Of a stretch of DNA of 64,000 bases, positions 30,544 through 38,135 are shown piece after piece. The stretch is from Streptomyces sp. SM10 (GTDB lineage: Bacteria > Actinomycetota > Actinomycetes > Streptomycetales > Streptomycetaceae): the NCBI RefSeq assembly GCF_002910915.1, contig NZ_NEUF01000184.1, positions 1-64,000 of the forward strand. The letters are read 5' to 3'. The notes below the pieces were generated by a model. The model was not told the DNA's origin. It saw nothing but the letters and a program-made list of their open reading frames with translations, and ran no database searches. How positions within the stretch are numbered: position 1 is the stretch's first letter; every line of letters starts with the position of its first letter. Position numbers and translations under genes: made by a program.

Positions 30544-31583
30544 GCGGCCACCGTGCTTGCCTCGCTGTGGACGTGGCCCGCGTGGTCGTGGATGTCCTCG
30601 CGGGAGGTCACGCCCGTGAGGACACCCTCCGCGTCGACCCGGGCGACCAGGGCGCTCGGCGCGGCGATGGACTCGTTGAGCGCCGAGAGGAGGGAGTCCG
30701 TGTCCCGCAGGGGGCGGACCGGGGCCTGCGCGTCCGTCTCGGTGTCGCGCCAGGCCAGCGGCTTGCGGGCGGCGTCGAGGGTGAGCTGCCAGCGGGTGCC
30801 TTCCGGGGCCGGCCCCTGGCGTACCTCGGCGAGCGTGGTCAGGGACAGCAGCTTCAGGCCGCGCTCCGCGCCCAGGAAGTCCGCGACGAACGGATCCGCG
30901 GGGCGGGCCAGGAGCTCGGCGGGGCCCGCGCACTGGACGAGGTGGCCGCCCGTACGGAAGACGGCTATGCGGTCCCCGAGCCGTACGGCCTCGTCGATGT
31001 CGTGGGTGACGAAGACGATGGTCTTGCTCAACTCCCTCTGTAGCCTGAGAAGTTCGTCCTGGAGCTGGGTGCGTACCACGGGGTCGACGGCGCCGAAGGG
31101 CTCGTCCATGAGGAGCACGGGCGGGTCGGCGGCGAGCGCCCTGGCCACACCGACCCGCTGCTGCTGCCCGCCGGAGAGCTGGTGGGGGTAGCGCTTCCCG
31201 GCGTCGGCGCAGAGGCCGACCGTCTCCAGGAGTTCCGCCGCCCTCGCCCGCGCCTTCCTGCGCCCCCAGCCGAGCAGGAGCGGCACGGTCGCGATGTTGT
31301 CCAGGACCGTGCGGTGCGGGAAGAGCCCGGACTGCTGGATCACGTAGCCGATGGAGCGGCGCAGCTCGGCGGCGTCCTGCTCCAGGACGTCCTTCCCGTT
31401 GACCCTGATCGTCCCGGAGGTCGGATCCACCATCCGGTTGATCATGCGGAGCGTCGTCGTCTTGCCGCAACCGGAAGATCCGACGAGGACGGTCACGCCT
31501 CCTTCCGGCATCTCAAGAGTGAGGTCGTGCACCGCAGTTGTGCCGCTCGGGAAGCGCTTGTGGACCGTATCGAATTGGATCAT
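30540..31583 (-). CDS. Osmoprotectant ABC transporter ATP-binding protein (OpuCA-like)
   Basis: A 347-residue ABC ATPase: Walker A GSSGCGKTT (about 35-43), Q-loop YVIQQSGLFPH, signature LSGGQQQRVGVARALA (about 135), Walker B LLMDEPFGAVDP and H-loop THD. The tail (residues about 250-347) replaces the CBS pair of Bacillus OpuCA; its last part GVLTGVTSREDI resembles one weak CBS-like segment. It drives osmolyte import and is the first gene of the operon, divergent from the ammonia-lyase-like gene. Confidence 0.93.
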   Translation of the reverse strand: MIQFDTVHKRFPSGTTAVHDLTLEMPEGGVTVLVGSSGCGKTTTLRMINRMVDPTSGTIRVNGKDVLEQDAAELRRSIGYVIQQSGLFPHRTVLDNIATVPLLLGWGRRKARARAAELLETVGLCADAGKRYPHQLSGGQQQRVGVARALAADPPVLLMDEPFGAVDPVVRTQLQDELLRLQRELSKTIVFVTHDIDEAVRLGDRIAVFRTGGHLVQCAGPAELLARPADPFVADFLGAERGLKLLSLTTLAEVRQGPAPEGTRWQLTLDAARKPLAWRDTETDAQAPVRPLRDTDSLLSALNESIAAPSALVARVDAEGVLTGVTSREDIHDHAGHVHSEASTVAA

Positions 31584-31731
31584 GAGGAGTCCCTTGCCCG
31601 GCTGTATATCGTCATGCAGACTTCTTGGTGACTGAATAGGTTGTCAATAGTCGGTCGCCACTCAGACGTAAATCCCTGGTTACTCATGGCCGTAGAGCAA
31701 GACGGAGCGTCCGGTTGAGGAGGAATGGCGA

Positions 31732-33261
31732 GTGATGTCGTCTCGTATCGTGAACAGGGCGACCGGAGACAGCAGTGCGACCGTCGTCCTGGACGGTCGC
31801 CGACTGATGGTCGCAGATGTCGTACGCATGGCCGAATCCACCGCGCGGCCCGTTCCGGCGCAGGACGGGATGAAGCGCGTGGAGGCTTCCTGGGACGCCG
31901 CGCGGGAGATCGCCTCGTGGGGCCGCGTCTACGGGCGCTCCACCGGCGTGGGCGCCAACCGGAATGAGTCCGTGCCCACGGAGGCGGCCGCCGATCACGG
32001 CCTGCGGCTCCTGCGCAGCCACGCCGGAGCCATCGGCGAGGAACTCCCCGCCCGGCAGGTCCGCGCCATGCTCGCGGTCCGCGCCAACCAGCTGCTCGCG
32101 GGGGGAGCGGGCCTGCGCCCGACCGTCGTCACGGCTCTGTGCGAGGCGCTGGAGACGGGTGCCCACCCGAAGGTCAACGAATTCGGTTCCGTGGGCACCG
32201 GCGACATCGCCGCCCTGGCGCAGATGGGCCTCGCCCTGGCGGGCGAACACCCCTGGCAGGGGTCGGGGACAGCCCCCGACCCGCAGCCTCTCGACAACAA
32301 CGACGCTCTCGCCCTGATCAGCAGCAACGCCCTCACCCTCGGCCAGTCCGCGCTCGCCCTCCACGAGCTGCGCGGCCTGATCGCGGCCACCCAGGTGGTG
32401 GCGGCGCTGTCCCTGATGGCGATCGACGGTTCGTACGAGGCGTACGCCCTGCCCGTGCACGAGGCGCGGCGGCACGCCGGTTCGTACGCGGTCGCGGAAC
32501 GGATGCGGCGGCTGCTCGGCGCGCCCGACCGCCCCACACCGCCGCTCGGCCGGATCCAGGACCCGTACGGCTTCCGGTGCGTGCCGCAGATCCACGGGCC
32601 CGCACACGACGCGGCGGACGCGCTCGAGGACGTCCTCACGGTCGAGATCAACGCGGCGGCCGAGAATCCGCTGATCTCGGCGGACGACCGGGCGGCCTAC
32701 CACCACGGCGGCTTCTACCTCGCCCAACTCGCGCTCTCGTTGGACCACTTCAGGCTTGCGGTGACACAGGCGGCGCGCCTGTCGACATCGCGCCTCTCGA
32801 CGCTGAACGAACCGGGCTTCACCCGCCTGCGGCCGTTCCTCGCGGACGGCGAACCCGCGTCGTCGGGCGTGATGATCCTCGAGTACGCGGCCGGGGCCGC
32901 CCTCGGTGACCTGCGGGCCTTCTCCGCACCCGCCTCCCTGGGCCACGCGGTGCTCTCCCGGGGCGTCGAGGAGCAGGCCAGCTTCGCCTCGCTGGCGGCC
33001 CGCCAGACCTTGCGCGCGTGCGAGGCGTACCGGCTCGTCGTCGGGTGCGAACTCGTCTCGGCCGTGAGGGCGTTGCGCCAGCGCGACATGCGGCTCGACC
33101 CGGAGCTGCCCGTCGGCCGCGCCTTCGCGCTGGCGGACGCCGCGCTGGACGCGGAGGCGGCCGACCGGCCGCTGACGGACGACGTGACGGTGGCGGCGGG
33201 GCTGCTCGACCGGTTCACGGAGCTGTGGCTGGACCTCGGGTCCGGGAGGAACGACCGCTGA
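31732..33261 (+). CDS. Aromatic amino acid ammonia-lyase-like protein without MIO triad
   Basis: About 509 residues (GTG 31732 or ATG 31735, with GAGGAGGAA upstream) with the fold of histidine/phenylalanine ammonia-lyase: YGRSTGVGANR at about 67-77 in place of the Tyr loop, PYGFRCVPQIHGPAHDA and AAAENPLIS later. The MIO-forming site, normally GSVGASGDL, reads GSVGTGDI (residues 152-159), so the Ala-Ser-Gly that self-condenses into the cofactor is absent and the loop is one residue shorter. Most family members need MIO to release ammonia. This protein may therefore do something else or use another mechanism. It is divergent from the OpuC operon, with 148 bp between. Confidence 0.8.
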   Translation: MMSSRIVNRATGDSSATVVLDGRRLMVADVVRMAESTARPVPAQDGMKRVEASWDAAREIASWGRVYGRSTGVGANRNESVPTEAAADHGLRLLRSHAGAIGEELPARQVRAMLAVRANQLLAGGAGLRPTVVTALCEALETGAHPKVNEFGSVGTGDIAALAQMGLALAGEHPWQGSGTAPDPQPLDNNDALALISSNALTLGQSALALHELRGLIAATQVVAALSLMAIDGSYEAYALPVHEARRHAGSYAVAERMRRLLGAPDRPTPPLGRIQDPYGFRCVPQIHGPAHDAADALEDVLTVEINAAAENPLISADDRAAYHHGGFYLAQLALSLDHFRLAVTQAARLSTSRLSTLNEPGFTRLRPFLADGEPASSGVMILEYAAGAALGDLRAFSAPASLGHAVLSRGVEEQASFASLAARQTLRACEAYRLVVGCELVSAVRALRQRDMRLDPELPVGRAFALADAALDAEAADRPLTDDVTVAAGLLDRFTELWLDLGSGRNDR

Positions 33262-33286
33262 GCGTGTGGGAGTTGCTCCGACCGCC

Positions 33287-34651
33287 TCAGGACCGGGACG
33301 GTGCCCGCCCGGTGGACGGCCAGGTGGGGTGGTAGCGGTCGATGGCGTAGTGGTGGCGGTGCCGCCAGCCGTCACGCGTGGGGCTCGCTCCGGTCAGGTG
33401 GGGATGGCCGGGCTCCAGTCCCGCGTGGACGTGGTCGAGCTGGTCGGGGTCGCCCGCCGGCCAGATCGCCGCGGCGGTGAGGGTCGCGGCGAGCGCGACG
33501 GCGCCGAGGACCACAGCGGCGACCGGGAGCCCCGCACCCGCGGCGAGCCATCCCGCGAGCGGGTAGGTCAGCAGCCAGCAGCCGTGGGAGAGGGAGAAGC
33601 GGGCGCTGAAGGCGGCGGGCAGGTCGGACACCGCGGCGGATCGGCGGATGACGCGTCCGCCCGGCGTGAGAACGGCGGAGCAGGCCGCGCCGGTCAGGGC
33701 CCAGACGGCGAGCACCGCCGCCCACGACCAGGTGCTCGGCGCGGCGGCTCCGAGGGCGGCGACCGCGACGAGGGCGACGGGGAGCGTGCGCGCGGCGGTG
33801 AGCATCACGGTGCGGTCCCCGGCCCTGTGCAGCAGTCGGGGCAGGAGGAGCGCCGTGGCGACGGACCCGGCACCGTAGGCGCCGAGCGCCAGGGACAGGG
33901 CGCTGTCGGGCCGGTGGAAGTGATCCCGTACGAGAACGACGGTGTCGACGAAGACGATCGCCCCGGTCGCGGCGACGGCGAGGTCGAGAGCGAGCAGGGC
34001 CCGCAGCCGCGGGGTCGCCCGGAACAGGCGGGTCCCGAGGGCCGCCTTGGCGCGGGCACCCCCCGGGTGTTCCGGCGCGGCGGGCCGTGGCAGCGCCACG
34101 GAGACGACGAGGGACGCGGAGGCGAGGAAGCCGGCCGCGGTCCCGGCGAACAGCCAGCGGGAGGAGACCAGGGTCAGCAGGCCGGCGGCGAGCACGGGAC
34201 TGAACAGGCTCTCCAGATCGTAGGCGAGCCGGGAGAACGAGAGGGCGCGGGTGTAGTCGCGTTCGTCGGGGAGCACTTCGGGGATCGTCGCCTGGAAGGC
34301 CGGGGTGAAGACCGCGGACGCCGCCTGAAGGATGAAGATCAGGAGGTAGATCTGCCAGACCTGGGTGACGAACGGCAAGGCGAGCGCGACACCGGCCCGG
34401 GTGACGTCCGTCGCCACCAGCAGCGTGCGGCGCGGAAGGCGGTCCGCGAGGGCACCCACCAGGGGGGCTGTGCCCACGTAGGCGACCATCTTGATCGCCA
34501 GGGCGGTCCCGAGGACGGCCGGGGCGCCAGGGCCCGCGATGTCGTGGGCGAGCAGGCTCAGGGCGACGATGGCCAGCCCGGTGCCCACCAGCGCGACGAC
34601 CTGTGCGGTGAACAGGCGGCGGTAGGTGCGGTTGCGCATCACGGAGAGCAT
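33287..34651 (-). CDS. MFS exporter (EntS/drug-efflux type)
   Basis: About 454 residues from the ATG at 34651; an upstream in-frame ATG at 34705 lies inside the operator and is less likely. There are 12 membrane helices, with ADRLPRRTLL (about 66-75) as the MFS loop motif. The general pattern is of the TIGR00900-type efflux permeases that include EntS. The C-terminal tail is His-rich. It is downstream of an ArsR regulator and a strong inverted repeat, so its expression is probably inducible. Possible cargo includes the product of the diaminopropionate cluster starting 0.9 kb away, but this is inference. Confidence 0.8.
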   Translation of the reverse strand: MLSVMRNRTYRRLFTAQVVALVGTGLAIVALSLLAHDIAGPGAPAVLGTALAIKMVAYVGTAPLVGALADRLPRRTLLVATDVTRAGVALALPFVTQVWQIYLLIFILQAASAVFTPAFQATIPEVLPDERDYTRALSFSRLAYDLESLFSPVLAAGLLTLVSSRWLFAGTAAGFLASASLVVSVALPRPAAPEHPGGARAKAALGTRLFRATPRLRALLALDLAVAATGAIVFVDTVVLVRDHFHRPDSALSLALGAYGAGSVATALLLPRLLHRAGDRTVMLTAARTLPVALVAVAALGAAAPSTWSWAAVLAVWALTGAACSAVLTPGGRVIRRSAAVSDLPAAFSARFSLSHGCWLLTYPLAGWLAAGAGLPVAAVVLGAVALAATLTAAAIWPAGDPDQLDHVHAGLEPGHPHLTGASPTRDGWRHRHHYAIDRYHPTWPSTGRAPSRS

Positions 34652-34693
34652 CGGCCCCGTCCCTGATCGGCGTGAGGAGACCACGCCATTAGA

Positions 34694-34721
34694 CAACACG
34701 TGCACACTTGTGCACCTGTTG
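34694..34721. promoter_or_regulatory. Inverted-repeat operator upstream of the MFS gene
   Basis: CAACACGTGCAC (34694-34705) and GTGCACCTGTTG (34710-34721) match as an inverted repeat at 11 of 12 positions with a 4-bp centre. It lies in the 109-bp gap between the ArsR gene and the MFS start. ArsR-family dimers bind such 12-2/4-12 palindromes. Confidence 0.65.
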
Positions 34722-34760
34722 CCTTCAGGTCACCGCTGCCACCCCGGGGTGTGATTCCGG

Positions 34761-35117
34761 TCAGTCGTGCGGCGGAAGAGCCCTGATCCGGTGGTCCGCG
34801 ACGCTCAGCGCCTCGTCGACCAGCCGCCGCAGATGGCCGTGGCGCAGGGAGTACACGACGCGGCGGCCGTCCTTGCGGGTCGCGACCAGCCCGGCGAGAC
34901 GCAGCTTGGCCAGGTGCTGGCTGACGGAGGTCCGGGCGGCACCACACGCCTCGGTCAGCGTGGTCACATCGGCCTCGCCCTGACCGAGCCGCTGCAACAG
35001 GGCCAGGCGCGTGCGGTCGGCGAGCAGGGCCAGGACCGAGGCGGCGACGTCCAGCCGCTCCCCCGCCTTCTCCTCCTGCAGATGCGTCGCACCTGCTGAA
35101 CCCGCGCGTGAAGCCAT
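34761..35117 (-). CDS. ArsR-family transcription regulator
   Basis: A 118-residue winged-helix repressor: VLALLADRTRLALLQRLGQG (residues about 28-47), recognition helix ARTSVSQHLAKLRLAGLV (about 61-78) and the wing RKDGRRVVYSL. The metal-sensing ELCVCDL motif is absent: the alpha-3 position reads TLTEACGAA with one Cys. It therefore probably senses a small organic ligand or thiol state. It precedes the MFS gene on the same strand. Confidence 0.9.
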   Translation of the reverse strand: MASRAGSAGATHLQEEKAGERLDVAASVLALLADRTRLALLQRLGQGEADVTTLTEACGAARTSVSQHLAKLRLAGLVATRKDGRRVVYSLRHGHLRRLVDEALSVADHRIRALPPHD

Positions 35118-35580
35118 GCGCCCATCGTAGAGGCGGGTCCGGGAGCGACGCCCCCGTGCGCGCTCCCCGCACGTGCGCCCGCGGCGAGGAGGCCGGGCCG
35201 ACGGCGAAGGGGGCGACGGCGCGCGCCACGTGCCCTGCCGCGACAGGGGGCTCCCTCACCCGGCCGCCGCCCGATCGCCACACCCATCGGTCCGCCCGAC
35301 TTACACCCTTATCAGGAGGCATCAGGCGATATCCGAGGATCAAAGCGAAATTTCCTCTTCCAGAGGCAAACCTTATCCACACCGGTCCCGAATGCCTTGT
35401 AGAGAGCCCCACGCGGCTCACCACTCAGATCGAGGCGCGTGCGGCACGCCGAGCATCCAGCCCGGCCGACCGGGTCACCACTCGTGCCCGGCTCACCACC
35501 CGACGCATGTGCGCCCGCGGTCCGCCCGCGCACGGCACGGAAGCACCGGGACGCCGAGGAAATCGCGCGAGGAGCCCCCC
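35118..35580. other. 463-bp leader region of the diaminopropionate cluster
   Basis: Gene-free stretch between the ArsR start and the Pls-like gene. It contains a comparatively AT-rich part (35330-35400, including AAAGCGAAATTTCCTC) flanked by very GC-rich DNA. ORFs crossing it on the plus strand have no ribosome site. It should carry the promoters of the ArsR gene and the biosynthetic operon, but no hexamer pair is convincing enough to name. Confidence 0.4.
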
Positions 35581-38130
35581 ATGATCGGAAAGCAGGTCGC
35601 CACACTGTCCCCGAACCCCGGGGACAGCACCCAGGCGGTGCGCCAGGAACTGCCCGACGTCACGTCCGCGTCCACCGAGGAGACACTCGCCCGGGTGCTC
35701 GCCGACGTCATGCACCTGGAACACGTGCCGGTGGACAGCCGGTTCTTCGACGACCTGGGTGCCGACTCCCTGGTGATGGCCCATTTCTGCGCGAAGGTCA
35801 GAAAGCGCGCGGACCTGCCGTCGGTGTCGATGAAGGACGTCTACGCCCACCCCACCATCGGCTCCCTGAGCCTCGCGCTGACGACGGAGGCCTCCCCCGC
35901 CCCCGTCGAACCCTCGCCCCCTGCCCGGTCGCGGCCCGCTCCGGTCCCGGCACCGCCCGCACCGACGGGCCGGGCCAGGTACGTCCTGTGCGGGACCTTG
36001 CAGTTGCTGACCTTCGTCGTCTACTCGTGCCTGATCGCCTTCGCCGGCGTCCGCGGCTACGAATGGATATCCGCGGGCTCCGGCGTGCTCGACGTGTATC
36101 TCCGCTCCGTCGTCTTCGGCGCCGCGGTGTTCCTGGGGCTGGCCGGTCTGCCGATCGTCGTGAAGTGGGTGCTCGTCGGGCGCTCGAAGCCCCGGCAGAT
36201 CCGCATCTGGAGTCTGGCCTACTTCCGGTTCTGGGTCGTCAAGACCCTCGTACGCGCGAACCCGCTGGTCCTCTTCGTCGGGTCACCGCTCTACACCCTC
36301 TACCTCAAGGCGCTGGGGGCGCACATCGGGGCCGGCGTCGCGGTCTTCTCGCGCCATGTACCCGTCTGCACCGATCTGCTGACCGTCGGGGACTCCACGG
36401 TCATCCGCAAGGACTCCTTCCTCACCTGCTACCGGGCCCACGGCGACGTGATCGAGACGGGGACCGTGACGCTCGGGAAGGACGCGGTCGTCGCCGAGGC
36501 CTCGGTGCTCGACATCGGCACGTCGCTCGGTGACGGCTCCCGCCTGGCCCACGCCTCGGCCCTGCACAGCGGGCAGTCGGTGCCCGCGGGCGAGCACTGG
36601 CACGGTTCACCGGCGGAACGCGCGGGATCGGAGTATCCGGTGGTGGCACCGGCGCCCTGCGGGCCGGTCCGCCGGTCGGTGCACAGTGTCATGCAGCTGC
36701 TCAGCGCACTGCTGGTGTATCTGCCGCTGGCCGTCGGCGGGATCGGCATCCTGCTCGCCGAGGCCCCGCAGCTCGACGCGGTGCTGGAGCCGGGACCCAC
36801 GGTCCTCACGACCTGGGAGTTCTACCGCGACGGCCTGATGGCCTCGTTCGCGATCGTCTTCGTGGTCGTTCCGCTCAGCTTCCTCCTGCTCGCCACCGTC
36901 CCGCGGCTGCTCAGCCGCGCCATCACACCGGACAGGGTCTACCCTCTCTACGGCTTCCACTACGGGGTGCACCGCGCGATCACCCTGCTGACCAACCGCC
37001 GCTTCCTGACCCGTCTGTTCGGGGACAGCTCCGCCGTGGTTCCCTACCTGCGCCTGCTGGGCTACGACCTCTCCCGTGTGGAGCAGACGGGGTCGAACTT
37101 CGGGACCGAGGTGAAGCACGAGACGCCGTTCCTGAGCACGGTCGGGACGGGCACGATGGTCGCCGACGGTCTGTCGATCAACAACGCCGAATTCTCCAGT
37201 ACCTCCTTCCGCGTGTCCCGGACCGCCATCGGCCCGCAGAACTTCCTGGGCAACCGGATCGCCTACCCCGCCCGGGGCAGGACGGGGGCCAACTGCCTGC
37301 TGGCGACCAAGGTCATGGTCCCGGTGGACGGGAGGATCCGGGAGGGCGTCGGCCTCCTCGGTTCGCCGAGCTTCGAGATTCCCCGGTCCGTCCGGCGCGA
37401 CAGCAGCTTCGACCGCATGAAGAAGGGCGAGGAGCTGTCGAACGGCCTGGCCGGCAAGAACAGGCACAACGGCGCCACGATGGGGCTGTACCTGCTGGTC
37501 CGGTGGATCTACGTGTTCGTGTTCACCCTGATCGTGTCGGGATCCGCCGAGCTCTACACCTCGGTCGGCGCCGCGGCGATCGCTCTGGGCAACGTCCTCG
37601 TCGTGCTCGTCGGCGCCGTGTTCTTCGTCCTCGTCGAACGCGCCGTGACGGCGCACCATCCGCCCGGTCCGCTCTTCTGCTCGATCTACGACCCCCGCTT
37701 CTGGCAGCGCGAACGCTACTGGAAGGTGCCCTCGGAGACGTATCTCCAGGCCCTCAACGGGACACCCTTCAAGACTCTGGTCTGGCGTCTGCTGGGCGTC
37801 CGGATCGGACGCAGGGTCTTCGACGACGGCTGCGCGCTGACGGAGCGCCGCATGGTCACCATCGGGGACGGCTCGACGCTCAACACCGGCAGTGTCGTGC
37901 AGTGCCACTCGCAGGAGGACGGCGCCTTCAAGTCCGACCGCTCCACCATCGGGGCCGGCTGCACGCTCGGGGTCGGAGCCTTCGTCCACTACGGCGTCAC
38001 GGTCGACGACGGATCGGTGCTCGCCGCGGACTCCTTCCTGATGAAGGGCGAGACGGTCCCGCCGCATGCCCTGTGGGGCGGCAATCCGGCCCGCCAGATC
38101 GACCGGGCAGCGCCCGGGACGAGGAGTTGA
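35581..38130 (+). CDS. Pls-like membrane peptide-bond-forming protein with N-terminal carrier domain, no adenylation domain
   Basis: An 849-residue protein from the ATG at 35581 (GAGGAG 6-10 nt upstream). Residues about 30-105 are a carrier protein with the phosphopantetheine Ser63 in DLGADSLV. A Pro-rich linker follows, then three pairs of membrane helices (about 137-190, 370-445 and 645-700). These alternate with three soluble domains carrying hexapeptide-type repeats (e.g. TVTLGKDAVVAEASVLDIG). This matches the thiolation-TM-C1-TM-C2-TM-C3 part of epsilon-poly-L-lysine synthetase, whose C domains elongate the polymer. The adenylation domain is absent and is supplied by the next gene 5 bp downstream. 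Confidence 0.85.
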   Translation: MIGKQVATLSPNPGDSTQAVRQELPDVTSASTEETLARVLADVMHLEHVPVDSRFFDDLGADSLVMAHFCAKVRKRADLPSVSMKDVYAHPTIGSLSLALTTEASPAPVEPSPPARSRPAPVPAPPAPTGRARYVLCGTLQLLTFVVYSCLIAFAGVRGYEWISAGSGVLDVYLRSVVFGAAVFLGLAGLPIVVKWVLVGRSKPRQIRIWSLAYFRFWVVKTLVRANPLVLFVGSPLYTLYLKALGAHIGAGVAVFSRHVPVCTDLLTVGDSTVIRKDSFLTCYRAHGDVIETGTVTLGKDAVVAEASVLDIGTSLGDGSRLAHASALHSGQSVPAGEHWHGSPAERAGSEYPVVAPAPCGPVRRSVHSVMQLLSALLVYLPLAVGGIGILLAEAPQLDAVLEPGPTVLTTWEFYRDGLMASFAIVFVVVPLSFLLLATVPRLLSRAITPDRVYPLYGFHYGVHRAITLLTNRRFLTRLFGDSSAVVPYLRLLGYDLSRVEQTGSNFGTEVKHETPFLSTVGTGTMVADGLSINNAEFSSTSFRVSRTAIGPQNFLGNRIAYPARGRTGANCLLATKVMVPVDGRIREGVGLLGSPSFEIPRSVRRDSSFDRMKKGEELSNGLAGKNRHNGATMGLYLLVRWIYVFVFTLIVSGSAELYTSVGAAAIALGNVLVVLVGAVFFVLVERAVTAHHPPGPLFCSIYDPRFWQRERYWKVPSETYLQALNGTPFKTLVWRLLGVRIGRRVFDDGCALTERRMVTIGDGSTLNTGSVVQCHSQEDGAFKSDRSTIGAGCTLGVGAFVHYGVTVDDGSVLAADSFLMKGETVPPHALWGGNPARQIDRAAPGTRS

Positions 38131-38135
38131 CACCC

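Noticed and set aside
35173..35580. Upstream in-frame extension of the Pls-like protein
   Set aside because: The extra residues are Arg/Pro-rich and unlike the family, while GAGGAG immediately before the ATG at 35581 sets the start.
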